DNA of 64,000 bases from JAVBSN01 sp031556525 (GTDB lineage Bacteria > Bacillota > Clostridia > Lachnospirales > Lachnospiraceae): the NCBI GenBank assembly GCA_031556525.1, contig JAVBSS010000013.1, positions 37,003 through 101,002 on the forward strand, read 5' to 3'. A model generated the notes under the pieces. The model was not told the origin of the DNA, did no database searches, and was given only the letters and a program-made list of their open reading frames with translations. A program made the position numbers and the translations under genes. Positions 9,189 through 17,866 of this stretch are shown here, piece after piece (position 1 is the stretch's first letter; every line of letters begins with the position of its first letter).

Positions 9189-10052
9189 TTATCTCTTCTC
9201 TCCCATAAAAAATAAGGCTATTGTTCCTGGACCTGCATGTGTTCCAATAGTTGGACATATTGGATTAATCATAATATTTTTAATTCCAAATCTATCCCTT
9301 ATCAACGATTCCACATATTGGGCATCTTCGATAGCATCTGCATGACTAATCATAATAATATTATTATCGTAATCCCCCATAGTTTCTTCCATATTAGATA
9401 CAAGTTTAGACAAAGATTTCTTACGACCCCTTATCTTATCAATAGGTATTAACTTACCTTCATTATCAACATGTAGAATTGGTTTTAGATTAATCATAGT
9501 ACCTATAACCGCAGCAGTCTTAGATACTCTACCTCCTCTATGTAAATGATTAAGATCATCTACAGTAAATTGATGGCAAAAATGAAGCTTGTTATCTTCT
9601 AAATAGTCTCTAATCTCATCTATTGTTTTTCCTTCTTTTTTCATCATAACAGCTTTGTATACTATAAGTCCTTGACCCATAGATGCTGCTAATGAGTCAA
9701 TTACAATAATATTTGCATTTTCGTATTTTTCACGCATTTCATTAGCTACCATAAATGCATTACTGCAGCTACTACTTAATCCTGACGAAAAGCATATATG
9801 CATTATATCTATATCTTGTTCAATATACTTAATATATTTATCTTCTATAACTTCAGGGTTAGATGCTACCGTTGTCGGCATAGAACCTTCACGCATCTTT
9901 GCATAAAATTCTGTATAATCTAAATTCTCTTCTCCACCATAAAGGTTGTCATCCATACTATAATATAATGGTATAATCTCTATGTTATTTTCTACAACAA
10001 ACTCTTCTGGTAAATCACATGTTGAATCAGTAAATATAACAAACTCTCTCAT
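9189..10052 (-). CDS. DegV family fatty-acid-binding protein
   Basis: DegV proteins (FakB type) hold a fatty acid for phosphorylation by the FakA kinase. The 287-residue product has the diagnostic N-terminal TDSTCDLP motif (residues 8-15). It also has FSSGLSSSCSNA in the ligand-entry region, the FxVDDLxHLHRGGRVS signature, and a final GPGTIALFF. GAAGGGA precedes the ATG. No fakA-like kinase is in the window. It probably heads the unit degV-ylmC-nrdR-comM-dprA-topA. Confidence 0.92.
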   Translation of the reverse strand: MREFVIFTDSTCDLPEEFVVENNIEIIPLYYSMDDNLYGGEENLDYTEFYAKMREGSMPTTVASNPEVIEDKYIKYIEQDIDIMHICFSSGLSSSCSNAFMVANEMREKYENANIIVIDSLAASMGQGLIVYKAVMMKKEGKTIDEIRDYLEDNKLHFCHQFTVDDLNHLHRGGRVSKTAAVIGTMINLKPILHVDNEGKLIPIDKIRGRKKSLSKLVSNMEETMGDYDNNIIMISHADAIEDAQYVESLIRDRFGIKNIMINPICPTIGTHAGPGTIALFFMGEKR

Positions 10053-10147
10053 AATATAATATATCCCTTCATTTTAATTTACATAATATAGATTATAATA
10101 TAAATATTTAAAAAATGCTACTTATATCTAAAGATTCATTCTTGAAT

Positions 10148-11557
10148 TTATGGATATAGCAGTTTTAAAACTTGCCCTGCCCCCATCTCCTGTATTTTCA
10201 TATCATCCGATAACGTCCCTTCATTCCAACGCATCTGCGAAGAACTCTGCAAATATGAAAACTTCACTTTACATTCTGGATATCGTTGATACCATTCTGG
10301 ATAATTTCTCTTCATATACTCTTTCGCCAACTGTATTGCCTGACTATCCCCACCATTCGAAAGTTCTGTTCCACAAATACGTACCCCAGGCGGACTCGAA
10401 TGCATCAGTACGACACTTCCATCCTCGCACATACCCAATGATATCCAAACATGCCCTTTCATACTCATAATATCTCCTGCTTTCCACTCAGTCACCCGTT
10501 CTGCTGGTATATATTCTCCCCATCCATACGACGAAAATGTATTTGCCATCTGGGTCGCCTTCATCACATACCCCTTTTCCCCTGATTTTGTTTCAAACAC
10601 ATTATAAATAACCCAGCCAACATAGCCTGAGCAATCCAATCCATCATGAATCTGATATCTAGTATTGTTATAATCATACCAACGATTCTGTTCTCGGGCA
10701 AATGCTTCCCACCTAGGACTAATCCCAATGCTAGTTGCCTCTATTCCAGCGCCTGTATCTTCATCATTCCAGCCTCCGCCCCAAACATACATAGTCCTTC
10801 CCACAGGCTCCTTTGCTGTTGCCAACAAATTCTCCAAACTTCTCTCTCCCGCTGTCATCGTCAAGCAACCATCATTCGTTTCCGAAAACCGACCTAACAA
10901 ATGACCGTCTGTCTCATCCATATGATAATACCATACGCCATCACTTATTAATCCTCTTGCTACCATTCCGTTCCAATGATAAAATACCACCCTTCCCCAT
11001 GGGTCATATCCAAATCCATTATTCATTAGACTTCCATCTGCATTAGTATATCCTATATCTACACCATTATAAAACTTAAACCATTCGCTTTGCTTCATTC
11101 TGCCTGTACCATCAAGATAGTATGTTTTCCCATTACTAAATGTTATCTCATTCTTATATAAATATCCATATGTATTAAAGTAACATGTATATCCTACATT
11201 TTTGCAATATCGAAATTCATCAAATAGTTCATGTCCCTTTTCATCAAAATATATTAAATCAACTCCATTTGGATGATAAGTTAACTTATTCTTCATAGGT
11301 GTTCCGTCAGCTTGAAGATAATAAGTATATGTTCCATCACAGAAAAAAGCATCTTTTATAGTCTTACCATTCCTTTTATAGTATTTTCCATCCCATAAAC
11401 CGCCATCACTGCCTAAGTTATAATAGGGGACTGTTCTTCCACCTACTACCTCTTCCCCATACGCAACTTCTGTTATTTCCTCTGACTGTACTTGTATTTT
11501 CATTCCTAACAGAACAAAAAACACTATTGTTACTATCAGTAATATTCCTTTTTTCAT
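10148..11557 (-). CDS. Secreted cell-wall-binding NlpC/P60-like peptidase
   Basis: Predicted exported wall hydrolase. The frame opens at 11641, but I start at the ATG at 11557. That ATG follows a GGGAGAG site and begins a clear signal peptide (basic MKKG, a hydrophobic stretch, then a polar region), giving about 469 residues. Residues about 40-240 hold imperfect 20-residue aromatic/Gly repeats of the choline/glucan-binding type (YYLQADGTPMKN, YYLDGTGRMKQSEW). The C-terminal half has the Cys-His peptidase signature HDGLDCSGYVGW followed by GHVWISLG and VLMHSSPP. It is monocistronic in appearance. Base composition changes sharply inside the gene: sampled 60-base lines run about 42-55% GC in the C-terminal half against about 28% in the repeat half. 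This suggests domain acquisition. Confidence 0.8.
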   Translation of the reverse strand: MKKGILLIVTIVFFVLLGMKIQVQSEEITEVAYGEEVVGGRTVPYYNLGSDGGLWDGKYYKRNGKTIKDAFFCDGTYTYYLQADGTPMKNKLTYHPNGVDLIYFDEKGHELFDEFRYCKNVGYTCYFNTYGYLYKNEITFSNGKTYYLDGTGRMKQSEWFKFYNGVDIGYTNADGSLMNNGFGYDPWGRVVFYHWNGMVARGLISDGVWYYHMDETDGHLLGRFSETNDGCLTMTAGERSLENLLATAKEPVGRTMYVWGGGWNDEDTGAGIEATSIGISPRWEAFAREQNRWYDYNNTRYQIHDGLDCSGYVGWVIYNVFETKSGEKGYVMKATQMANTFSSYGWGEYIPAERVTEWKAGDIMSMKGHVWISLGMCEDGSVVLMHSSPPGVRICGTELSNGGDSQAIQLAKEYMKRNYPEWYQRYPECKVKFSYLQSSSQMRWNEGTLSDDMKIQEMGAGQVLKLLYP

Positions 11558-11795
11558 AATAAAATTCTCTCCCATTTTCACAATAATCTCAGATATTTCT
11601 TTCTCAACATAAATATTATCGCTTGAGTTTAATACTTCCATTATAATACACTATCTCATCTTTTTTAACAATGTACTCATTCATCCATAATCTAGACTTT
11701 GCTTTACTTTCTCTAGCTTTGAGCGAGCACTATATAAATTTCTATCAATATTAAATTTCTATAAAATTATATATATTCCTTTATATTTGTACAAA

Positions 11796-11812
11796 TTGTA
11801 TGTTAGAATACA
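11796..11812 (+). promoter_or_regulatory. Possible extended -10 promoter for the plus-strand membrane protein
   Basis: The sequence TGTTAGAAT, an extended -10 of the TGnTAnAAT type, lies about 55 bp before the start codon. No good -35 accompanies it, so this is a weak call. Confidence 0.3.
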
Positions 11813-11863
11813 AAGTGCATGCTATTTAGCAATACAATTTTGTTATTTATACGGAGGAACATA

Positions 11864-12685
11864 ATGAGAAACAAAGATATAAATGTCACTGAAAATCCTG
11901 AAGATATTGAAATTATATCAGAAGATATTTCGGAAGATATTTTAGATTACACTGACGGTAACCTAGAAAACATTTCCCTTAGTCGCAAAGAGCGTTTCCA
12001 GAAAAATTTCAGATTAGAACAAGCCAAATTAAAACAAATGTCTCCAAAGAAGAAAACTGCCTACATTGTCACTTATTACAAATGGCACTTTATATTATTT
12101 GCTATATTTGTAATTGTGTTGGTTAGTGGAATTAATTTAATATACAGAAACAGTCTTCCTATAGCACTTAATGCTTTCATACTTAACAACGATCAATCTA
12201 TTGATTATAATTTGTCTGACCATATAATTAAAGACTTTTCTGATTATTATGATTACGATAATGATACAAGAGTATATATACAAGACGGTCTTTCTATATC
12301 TTTAACTGAAGATGTTCAGATTACATCTACTGAATTAACTGATTACGAAAAAGTCATTATATATATTCAAAACAAAGAATTAGATATACTTATCACTGAT
12401 CAAGATGGTTTGGATTATTATTCTACAAACGGAGAAATATATCCCCTAGAAACTAATCTTCCTAAAGAAGAATATGAAGATATCTATAGCATTATTGGAG
12501 ATGATATCGTTTCAGCAATAGCACCTGATGAATCTTCTTATGAATGTGCCATTGATATTAGCAACACAGAATTTGCAAAGAAATATGACCTAGGCTATGA
12601 TGGCAAAATGTATCTATGCATTCCTGGTCTTCCACGTGATGTAAATAGAAGTGTAGATTTTATTAAATATGTATATGGAAAATAA
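11864..12685 (+). CDS. Single-pass membrane protein of unknown function
   Basis: The only plus-strand gene recognised in the window. The frame opens at 11819, but a GGAGG site at about 11852-11856 points to the ATG at 11864 (protein starts MRNKDINVTEN), giving 273 residues. An acidic, disordered-looking cytoplasmic N-terminus (about 1-45) is followed by a basic stretch (residues about 50-75). One membrane helix lies at about 80-102 (WHFILFAIFVIVLVSGINLIY), with an acidic extracellular domain of about 165 residues. I recognise no catalytic motif. Its overall look resembles lineage-specific Lachnospiraceae proteins. A strong terminator follows directly. Confidence 0.72.
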   Translation: MRNKDINVTENPEDIEIISEDISEDILDYTDGNLENISLSRKERFQKNFRLEQAKLKQMSPKKKTAYIVTYYKWHFILFAIFVIVLVSGINLIYRNSLPIALNAFILNNDQSIDYNLSDHIIKDFSDYYDYDNDTRVYIQDGLSISLTEDVQITSTELTDYEKVIIYIQNKELDILITDQDGLDYYSTNGEIYPLETNLPKEEYEDIYSIIGDDIVSAIAPDESSYECAIDISNTEFAKKYDLGYDGKMYLCIPGLPRDVNRSVDFIKYVYGK

Positions 12686-12686
12686 T

Positions 12687-12715
12687 AAAATGAGCAGTTT
12701 ATAGCTGCTCATTTT
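12687..12715. terminator. Bidirectional terminator between convergent genes
   Basis: A perfect 11-bp stem, AAAATGAGCAG (12687-12697) and CTGCTCATTTT (12705-12715), with a 7-nt loop. It lies between the plus-strand membrane protein (stop 12685) and rnfB (stop 12723), with T-rich flanks on both strands. It can therefore end both transcripts. Confidence 0.9.
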
Positions 12716-12722
12716 ATTTGTT

Positions 12723-13517
12723 CTATTTAGTTATAATCTTAACAGGACATTCTCTAGCACAAACTCCACAATCAACACATTTGTCATTATCAATATGTGC
12801 AAGATTATTTTCCATAGTTATTGCATCAGAAGGACAATATTTAGCACATATTCCACATCCAATACATCCAACATTGCAAACTTTTTTAACCTCTACACCC
12901 TTATCATTTGAATTACATCTTACTTGTTGATCTTTATCATAGTGTACCATTTCAATCAAATGTCTTGGACACTCTACTATACATTTACCACATGCCTTAC
13001 ATTTTTCTTTATCTATTACTGCTATGCCATCTATAATGTCAATTGCATCGAAAGGACATACCTTCTTACAATCACCAAATCCAGTACAACCATATTTACA
13101 TGCTTTAGAACCTAATGCCGGATTATTAAGAGCAAGTTTACAATCCTTAGGTCCAACATAATCATATAATTCTTTAGCATTTTCACAGTCTCCTGCACAT
13201 TTAACAAATGCTACTTTTTTCACTGTATCTGATGCTTCTACTCCCATTATCTCACTTATGGTCTCAGCTACTTTCTCTCCTCCTACAGGACAAGCATTTA
13301 TATCTGCCTCGCCCTTTGCTATAGCAGAAGCTAATCCATCACATCCTGGGTAGCCACAACCTCCGCAATTATTTCCTGGCAAAGCATCTCTAACTGCTAA
13401 TTCCTTCTCATCTACTTTAACCATGAATTTCTGACCAGCAATTCCTAACAAAACACCAATTATAATACCCGTTCCGCCAACTATTAATGCTGCAATAAGC
13501 ACACTTAATATATTCAT
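12723..13517 (-). CDS. rnfB: Rnf complex iron-sulfur subunit RnfB
   Basis: RnfB takes electrons from ferredoxin into the Rnf ferredoxin:NAD oxidoreductase, which pumps Na+ or H+. The 264-residue product has an N-terminal membrane anchor (residues about 5-28). The 4Fe-4S motif NCGGCGYPGCDG is at about 49-60. Several ferredoxin-type clusters follow: CKYGCTGFGDCKKVCP, CKACGKCIVECP, CIGCGICAKYCP and CVDCGVCARECP. It is the last gene of rnfCDGEAB and runs into the bidirectional terminator. An AGGAGG site precedes the ATG. Confidence 0.96.
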   Translation of the reverse strand: MNILSVLIAALIVGGTGIIIGVLLGIAGQKFMVKVDEKELAVRDALPGNNCGGCGYPGCDGLASAIAKGEADINACPVGGEKVAETISEIMGVEASDTVKKVAFVKCAGDCENAKELYDYVGPKDCKLALNNPALGSKACKYGCTGFGDCKKVCPFDAIDIIDGIAVIDKEKCKACGKCIVECPRHLIEMVHYDKDQQVRCNSNDKGVEVKKVCNVGCIGCGICAKYCPSDAITMENNLAHIDNDKCVDCGVCARECPVKIITK

Positions 13518-13529
13518 AATATAGGCCTC

Positions 13530-14105
13530 CTATCTAATAAGTCCGGCAAATCCAAAAAATGCAATCGCCATTAATCCTGCTGTAATAAGAACTATCGGTG
13601 ACCCCCTAAAAGATTCAGGAATATCATTATATTCTGTCTTTTCCCTAATTCCTGCAAGTATTACTATAGCAATGGTAAATCCTACTGCTGCTCCAAATCC
13701 ATTAACGATTCCTTCAAGAATATTATAACTCTTTTGAACATTAAGTATCGCTATACCTAGAACTGCACAATTTGTAGTTATAAGTGGTAAATATACTCCT
13801 AACGACTGATATAATCCTGGACTCATCTTCTTTAAAAACATCTCTACAAACTGAACCAATGCTGCTATTACTAATATAAATACTATAGTTTGAAGATATT
13901 CAACACTTAGTCCAACCAAAATATATTTATATATAACACTAGTTACCGCAGATGCTATTGTATTAACAAATATAACAGCACCTCCCATACCTAATGCTGT
14001 TTCAACTTTTTTAGATACTCCAAGAAAAGGACACAAGCCTAAAAATTGACTCAATACTACATTATTAACTAATGCCGCACTTATTACGATTAGTAAAATT
14101 TTCAT
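13530..14105 (-). CDS. rnfA: Rnf complex membrane subunit RnfA
   Basis: A polytopic membrane subunit of the ion-pumping Rnf complex, paralogous to RnfE. The 191-residue product is almost entirely hydrophobic with six predicted helices. It has the family's cysteine-containing segments LSQFLGLCPFLGVS (about 20-33) and LITTNCAVLGIAIL (about 110-123), which ligate a 2Fe-2S centre between RnfA and RnfE. The AAGGAGG site lies in the last codons of rnfE, 3 bp upstream. Confidence 0.96.
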   Translation of the reverse strand: MKILLIVISAALVNNVVLSQFLGLCPFLGVSKKVETALGMGGAVIFVNTIASAVTSVIYKYILVGLSVEYLQTIVFILVIAALVQFVEMFLKKMSPGLYQSLGVYLPLITTNCAVLGIAILNVQKSYNILEGIVNGFGAAVGFTIAIVILAGIREKTEYNDIPESFRGSPIVLITAGLMAIAFFGFAGLIR

Positions 14106-14108
14106 ATG

Positions 14109-14819
14109 TTAGTCCTCCTTCTCATTAATTTCATCTTTAATCTCTATATGACCTGAGCAAAGCGTATTTGCACATCCCATACAATCTGAAGTTGCACATC
14201 CGATTGCTTCAGCTGTTCCTATATGTTGTTTCTTTCTTGCTCTTTTATTTAGGAATGCAATTAACCCTGCTAATACAAAAAACGCTCCTGGTGCTAGTAC
14301 AAATATACTAATTGGCTCATATGCTTTAGGCATAACTCTTATATCAAATACAGATCCATTGCCTATAAGTTCTCTAAAAGCACCAAGTACTGTTAATCCT
14401 ATTGTAAATCCTAATCCCATTCCTATTCCATCAAACAAAGAACTAACAGGATCATTTTTTGACGCATATGCTTCTGCTCTACCTAAAATAATACAGTTAA
14501 CAACAATAAGGGGTATATATATACCTAAACTATCATTTAAGCTAGGTACGAAGCCCTCTAATAAAAATTGAATTATTGTAACGAATGATGCAATTATAAC
14601 GATAAACGCTGGTATTCTAACTTTATCAGGAATCACATTTCTCAACAAAGAAATCATAAGATTACTCATGGCCAAGATAACCGTAGTCGTAAGACCCATG
14701 CCTAGACCATTAATTGCCGATGTTGTAACAGCCAATGTTGGACACATTCCTAGCATCTGTACAAACGTAGGATTTTCAGTAATAATACCATTTTTCAATC
14801 TCTCTATAGCCTTATTCAT
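14109..14819 (-). CDS. rnfE: Rnf complex membrane subunit RnfE
   Basis: A membrane subunit paired with RnfA. The frame allows a start at 14828, but GGAGGTGA sits 6 nt before the ATG at 14819 (protein starts MNKAIERLKNG). That site lies inside the final rnfG codons, so translation of the two is coupled. The 236-residue product carries FVQMLGMCPTLAVTTSA and LIVVNCIILGRAEA, matching the two cysteine segments of RnfA. Its hydrophilic C-terminal tail has CATSDCMGCANTLCSG, a four-cysteine cluster. This tail resembles an added metal-binding patch often seen in clostridial RnfE. Confidence 0.95.
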   Translation of the reverse strand: MNKAIERLKNGIITENPTFVQMLGMCPTLAVTTSAINGLGMGLTTTVILAMSNLMISLLRNVIPDKVRIPAFIVIIASFVTIIQFLLEGFVPSLNDSLGIYIPLIVVNCIILGRAEAYASKNDPVSSLFDGIGMGLGFTIGLTVLGAFRELIGNGSVFDIRVMPKAYEPISIFVLAPGAFFVLAGLIAFLNKRARKKQHIGTAEAIGCATSDCMGCANTLCSGHIEIKDEINEKED

Positions 14820-15420
14820 TACTGTCACCTCCTATGCTATCTATACAATATAAACCTGCATTAACTCCATTAGTGACTGCATTAGTAGTGATCGTTGCAC
14901 CACTTATAACATCAATTTGATTATCCACCTCAGCCTTAGTCTTTGTATATTCAAATTGTTCTACATTTTTATTAGCAAACTGTCCATAAAAGCTCTCTTC
15001 ATTTGCTTTCATTCCTAGTCCTGCTGTTTCACTAATAGATAACAATGATATTCCATTAACTGTTCCATCTAATCTAATACCTAATGCTAAGGTAATATCT
15101 CCACCATAGCCCTCATGTGAAATTACAGTTAATGTATATCCTAACAATTCATCATTATCATTATATGCTTCCATTACTTCACTAATAGTTACCTCATATC
15201 CACCATTTTTCATAAGCTCTATAATCTCATCTTCATCCAATGAATATTCTTCAAAGCTTTGGGCATCAGCAAATACTTCCTTATAAGCCTTTTCTTTTCT
15301 TATCTGCTTTTGTTCCTCAATAGGACTCTTAGTAACCTCATATACCAATCCTAATAACACACCTGCTATTACTGTAATCAAAAATAAAGCCAATGTATCT
15401 TTAACAATACTTTTATTCAC
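14812..15420 (-). CDS. rnfG: Rnf complex flavoprotein subunit RnfG
   Basis: RnfG carries a covalent FMN in the extracytoplasmic part of the complex. The 202-residue product has one N-terminal membrane helix (about 8-28) and an FMN_bind domain ending with SGATIT at residues 173-178. The threonine there is the expected flavinylation site for ApbE. The start codon is GTG and overlaps the end of rnfD by 8 bp; the stop overlaps the start of rnfE. Confidence 0.95.
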   Translation of the reverse strand: MNKSIVKDTLALFLITVIAGVLLGLVYEVTKSPIEEQKQIRKEKAYKEVFADAQSFEEYSLDEDEIIELMKNGGYEVTISEVMEAYNDNDELLGYTLTVISHEGYGGDITLALGIRLDGTVNGISLLSISETAGLGMKANEESFYGQFANKNVEQFEYTKTKAEVDNQIDVISGATITTNAVTNGVNAGLYCIDSIGGDSNE

Positions 15421-16354
15421 TTATTTCAGCCCCCTTTCCAAAAGTTTTTGGAGCTGTATATCTCTCTATCAATGGTACTAGCAGATTACATATTATAATT
15501 GCATATGAAACTCCCTCTGCTGAACCCCCGAATATTCTAAATATAAATGTAAATATTCCTAATAACACACCAAATATAATCTTGCCACTTGGTGTAATTG
15601 GACTTGTAACATAATCTGTTGCCATGAAAAATGCTCCTAGCATAAGTCCGCCACCACATAAATGAGCCAATAAGAATAACCAATCAACGCCTTGTCCGTT
15701 TGCCAATGCATATATAAGAATACATACAGAAAATGTTCCAATATAAGTTGCAGGTATTCTAATAGATATAATCTTCTTAACTATTAGATACAAACCACCT
15801 AGTATAAGAGCTATTGCTGATGTTTCTCCTATAGTACCTGCAATACTTCCCATAAACATTCTAAGTACATCTACTTCGCCACCTGATTTTAATATTGCAA
15901 GTGGTGTAGCTGTTGTAATAGCATCATAAGAAAATGTAGTCATTCTACCTGTAAATGAAATAAGCAAGAAACATCTAGCCGCAAGTGCTGGATTCATAAA
16001 ATTCTGACCAATTCCACCAAACAATTGTTTAACTACTATTATTGCAAATGCACTACCTAATACAGCTATCCACCAAGGTATATCTGGTGGTAAATTAAGC
16101 GCCAATAGTAATCCTGTTAGCATTGCACTAAGATCAAATACTGTTACTTTCTTCTTCATAGCCAATTGGTATATACCTTCAAAAAATACGCAAGAAAATA
16201 CCGTTACAGCTATTATAATAGCTGCCTTATACCCAAAGTTATATATTCCAAAAACTGTCGCAGGTAACAATGCTACTATTACATCAAACATAACTGTTCC
16301 TGTTGTTTTATCACTTCTTATATGTGGTGATGATGATATCTTCATATTTTCCAC
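15413..16354 (-). CDS. rnfD: Rnf complex membrane flavoprotein subunit RnfD
   Basis: An NqrB/RnfD-type polytopic subunit carrying covalent FMN. The 313-residue product has the MNPALAARCF tract (about 120-129) and the flavinylation motif TATPLA at residues 148-153. Multiple membrane helices follow, including the conserved ATDYVTSPITPSGK loop (about 245-258). A GGAGGTGG site sits just before the GTG start; the ATG three codons later is too far from it. It overlaps rnfG by 8 bp. Confidence 0.95.
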   Translation of the reverse strand: MENMKISSSPHIRSDKTTGTVMFDVIVALLPATVFGIYNFGYKAAIIIAVTVFSCVFFEGIYQLAMKKKVTVFDLSAMLTGLLLALNLPPDIPWWIAVLGSAFAIIVVKQLFGGIGQNFMNPALAARCFLLISFTGRMTTFSYDAITTATPLAILKSGGEVDVLRMFMGSIAGTIGETSAIALILGGLYLIVKKIISIRIPATYIGTFSVCILIYALANGQGVDWLFLLAHLCGGGLMLGAFFMATDYVTSPITPSGKIIFGVLLGIFTFIFRIFGGSAEGVSYAIIICNLLVPLIERYTAPKTFGKGAEISE

Positions 16355-16365
16355 ACTGCCACCTC

Positions 16366-17688
16366 CTATTTCTTCTTATTTGCTAATATTTGTTTACGTG
16401 TTCCTGCTATGGTTTGTGTTAAATGTTTCTTTGCTGGACATACATATGAACAACAACCACATTCACAACACTCCATTCCGTCACATTCAACAAATTCATC
16501 TAATCTTCCATGTTCTGCTAGTTCCATTAATTTAACTGGCATTACTTGACTCGGACATACTTGACTACATTTCCCACATCTAATACAATTTGATGTCTCA
16601 ATTTTTGATACTGTATCTTCCTTAAAGCACAATATTGCCGAAGTGCCCTTTACAACAGGAACATCTAGAGTAAACATAGCTTTACCCATCATAGGACCTC
16701 CAGATATAATCTTCTCTGGTTGTTCTACATTAAATCCACCTGCAACTTCTATCAATTCAGATACGTCTGCACCTAATTTAACTCTAACATTACAAGGATC
16801 TTCAATAGCATCTCCTGTAATTGTAATAAGTCTATCTATTAATGGTTTTCCTTCTACTACTGCTTCACATATTGCATATATAGTATCGATATTATGAACT
16901 ATACAACCTGCATCAGCTGGTAACATTTTAGAATTAATTTTTCTCTTAGTTGTTGCATATATCAATTGACGTTCTGCGCCTTGCGGATATTTTGTCTTCA
17001 CCTTAATTACACTTATATTATCCATATCCTTAGTAAGATTAGTTAATATTTTAATTGCATCTGGTTTATTATCTTCTATAGCAAATATACCTTTAGCATT
17101 TGGAAATAATCTAAGTACGATTTGGAGACCTCTAATTAATTTATCCGTACTATCAATCATTCTTCTATAATCCGAAGTTAAATACGGCTCACATTCTGCT
17201 CCATTTACAATTATATAATCTATACCATCTATATTCTTAGGCGACAATTTAACATGAGTTGGGAATCCTGCTCCACCCATTCCTACAACACCTGCACCTT
17301 TGATAGCATCTATAATATGCTCTCTATCCATATTGTCCTCAGGTACAATATTCACAGAATAGTCTATAGCTGTATATTCATTATCATTTTCAATTACTAT
17401 GGAATTAACCTTAGTTCCACCTTGTGTCATTCTAGGCTCTATAACTTTAACAGTTCCAGATACTGCACTGTGTATGTTAGCTGATACAAATCCAGCAGCT
17501 TCTGCAATTACTTGACCTGCTAATACCTTATCACCTTTTTTTACAGTCGGAACCGCTGGTGCTCCTATATGTTGGCTAACAGGATATATCAAATCTTTTT
17601 TAGGCAAATATTCTCTAACTTCTTTATCCTTAGATAAGTCTTTGCCGTCATAAGGATGTATTCCACCCCTAAATGTAAATAAGCTCAT
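16366..17688 (-). CDS. rnfC: Rnf complex NADH-binding subunit RnfC
   Basis: RnfC is the cytoplasmic NADH/FMN and iron-sulfur subunit. The 440-residue product begins with the RnfC N-terminal barrel (FRGGIHPYDGK). A Gly-rich nucleotide-binding loop follows (GVVGMGGAGFPTHVKL, about 131-146), then an SLBB-like segment. Two C-terminal 4Fe-4S motifs are present, CIRCGKCSQVCP and CCECGCCSYVCP. It is the first gene of rnfCDGEAB. The predicted leader of about 137 nt upstream contains the hairpin repeats described separately. Confidence 0.96.
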   Translation of the reverse strand: MSLFTFRGGIHPYDGKDLSKDKEVREYLPKKDLIYPVSQHIGAPAVPTVKKGDKVLAGQVIAEAAGFVSANIHSAVSGTVKVIEPRMTQGGTKVNSIVIENDNEYTAIDYSVNIVPEDNMDREHIIDAIKGAGVVGMGGAGFPTHVKLSPKNIDGIDYIIVNGAECEPYLTSDYRRMIDSTDKLIRGLQIVLRLFPNAKGIFAIEDNKPDAIKILTNLTKDMDNISVIKVKTKYPQGAERQLIYATTKRKINSKMLPADAGCIVHNIDTIYAICEAVVEGKPLIDRLITITGDAIEDPCNVRVKLGADVSELIEVAGGFNVEQPEKIISGGPMMGKAMFTLDVPVVKGTSAILCFKEDTVSKIETSNCIRCGKCSQVCPSQVMPVKLMELAEHGRLDEFVECDGMECCECGCCSYVCPAKKHLTQTIAGTRKQILANKKK

Positions 17689-17718
17689 ATTTTTACCTCA
17701 CTTCTTACTCCATATTCT

Positions 17719-17824
17719 TATACTCTGTATGCATTATTACTAAGCTCGATAATACAATCTTGTAATAACAGTATACTCTGTATGCATTATTACTAAGCTC
17801 GATAATACCTCGCTAAGTAATAAT
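17719..17824 (-). repeat. Hairpin repeat elements in the rnf leader
   Basis: A 37-bp direct repeat occurs at 17719-17755 and 17772-17808 (offset 53). The upstream copy, read in the rnf direction, is part of a long stem-loop at 17786-17824. It has 13-nt arms with one T-T mismatch around the loop GAGGTATTATCGA. The second copy folds as a smaller hairpin at 17734-17768 (arms TTATTAC and GTAATAA plus inner AAG/CTT). A 24-nt stretch (17738-17761) is identical in reverse complement to 50538-50561 in the alr-mazF gap, so both loci carry the same family. Function unknown. Confidence 0.8.
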
Positions 17825-17831
17825 AGTATAA

Positions 17832-17860
17832 ATAATACTATAATCCTTTAGTTTTTACAA
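17832..17860 (-). promoter_or_regulatory. Predicted promoter of the rnf operon
   Basis: On the minus strand a -35 TTGTAA (17855-17860), a 17-nt spacer and a -10 TATTAT (17832-17837). Transcription would start near 17825, so the long stem-loop at 17786-17824 would form the extreme 5' end of the rnf mRNA. Confidence 0.65.
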
Positions 17861-17866
17861 CGTTCA

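Noticed and set aside
11700..11760. CTAGCTTTGAGCGAGC near 11720 as a further hairpin-family member
   Set aside because: It lacks the GAGGTnTTnTCGA loop and complementary arms; similarity to the family is superficial.
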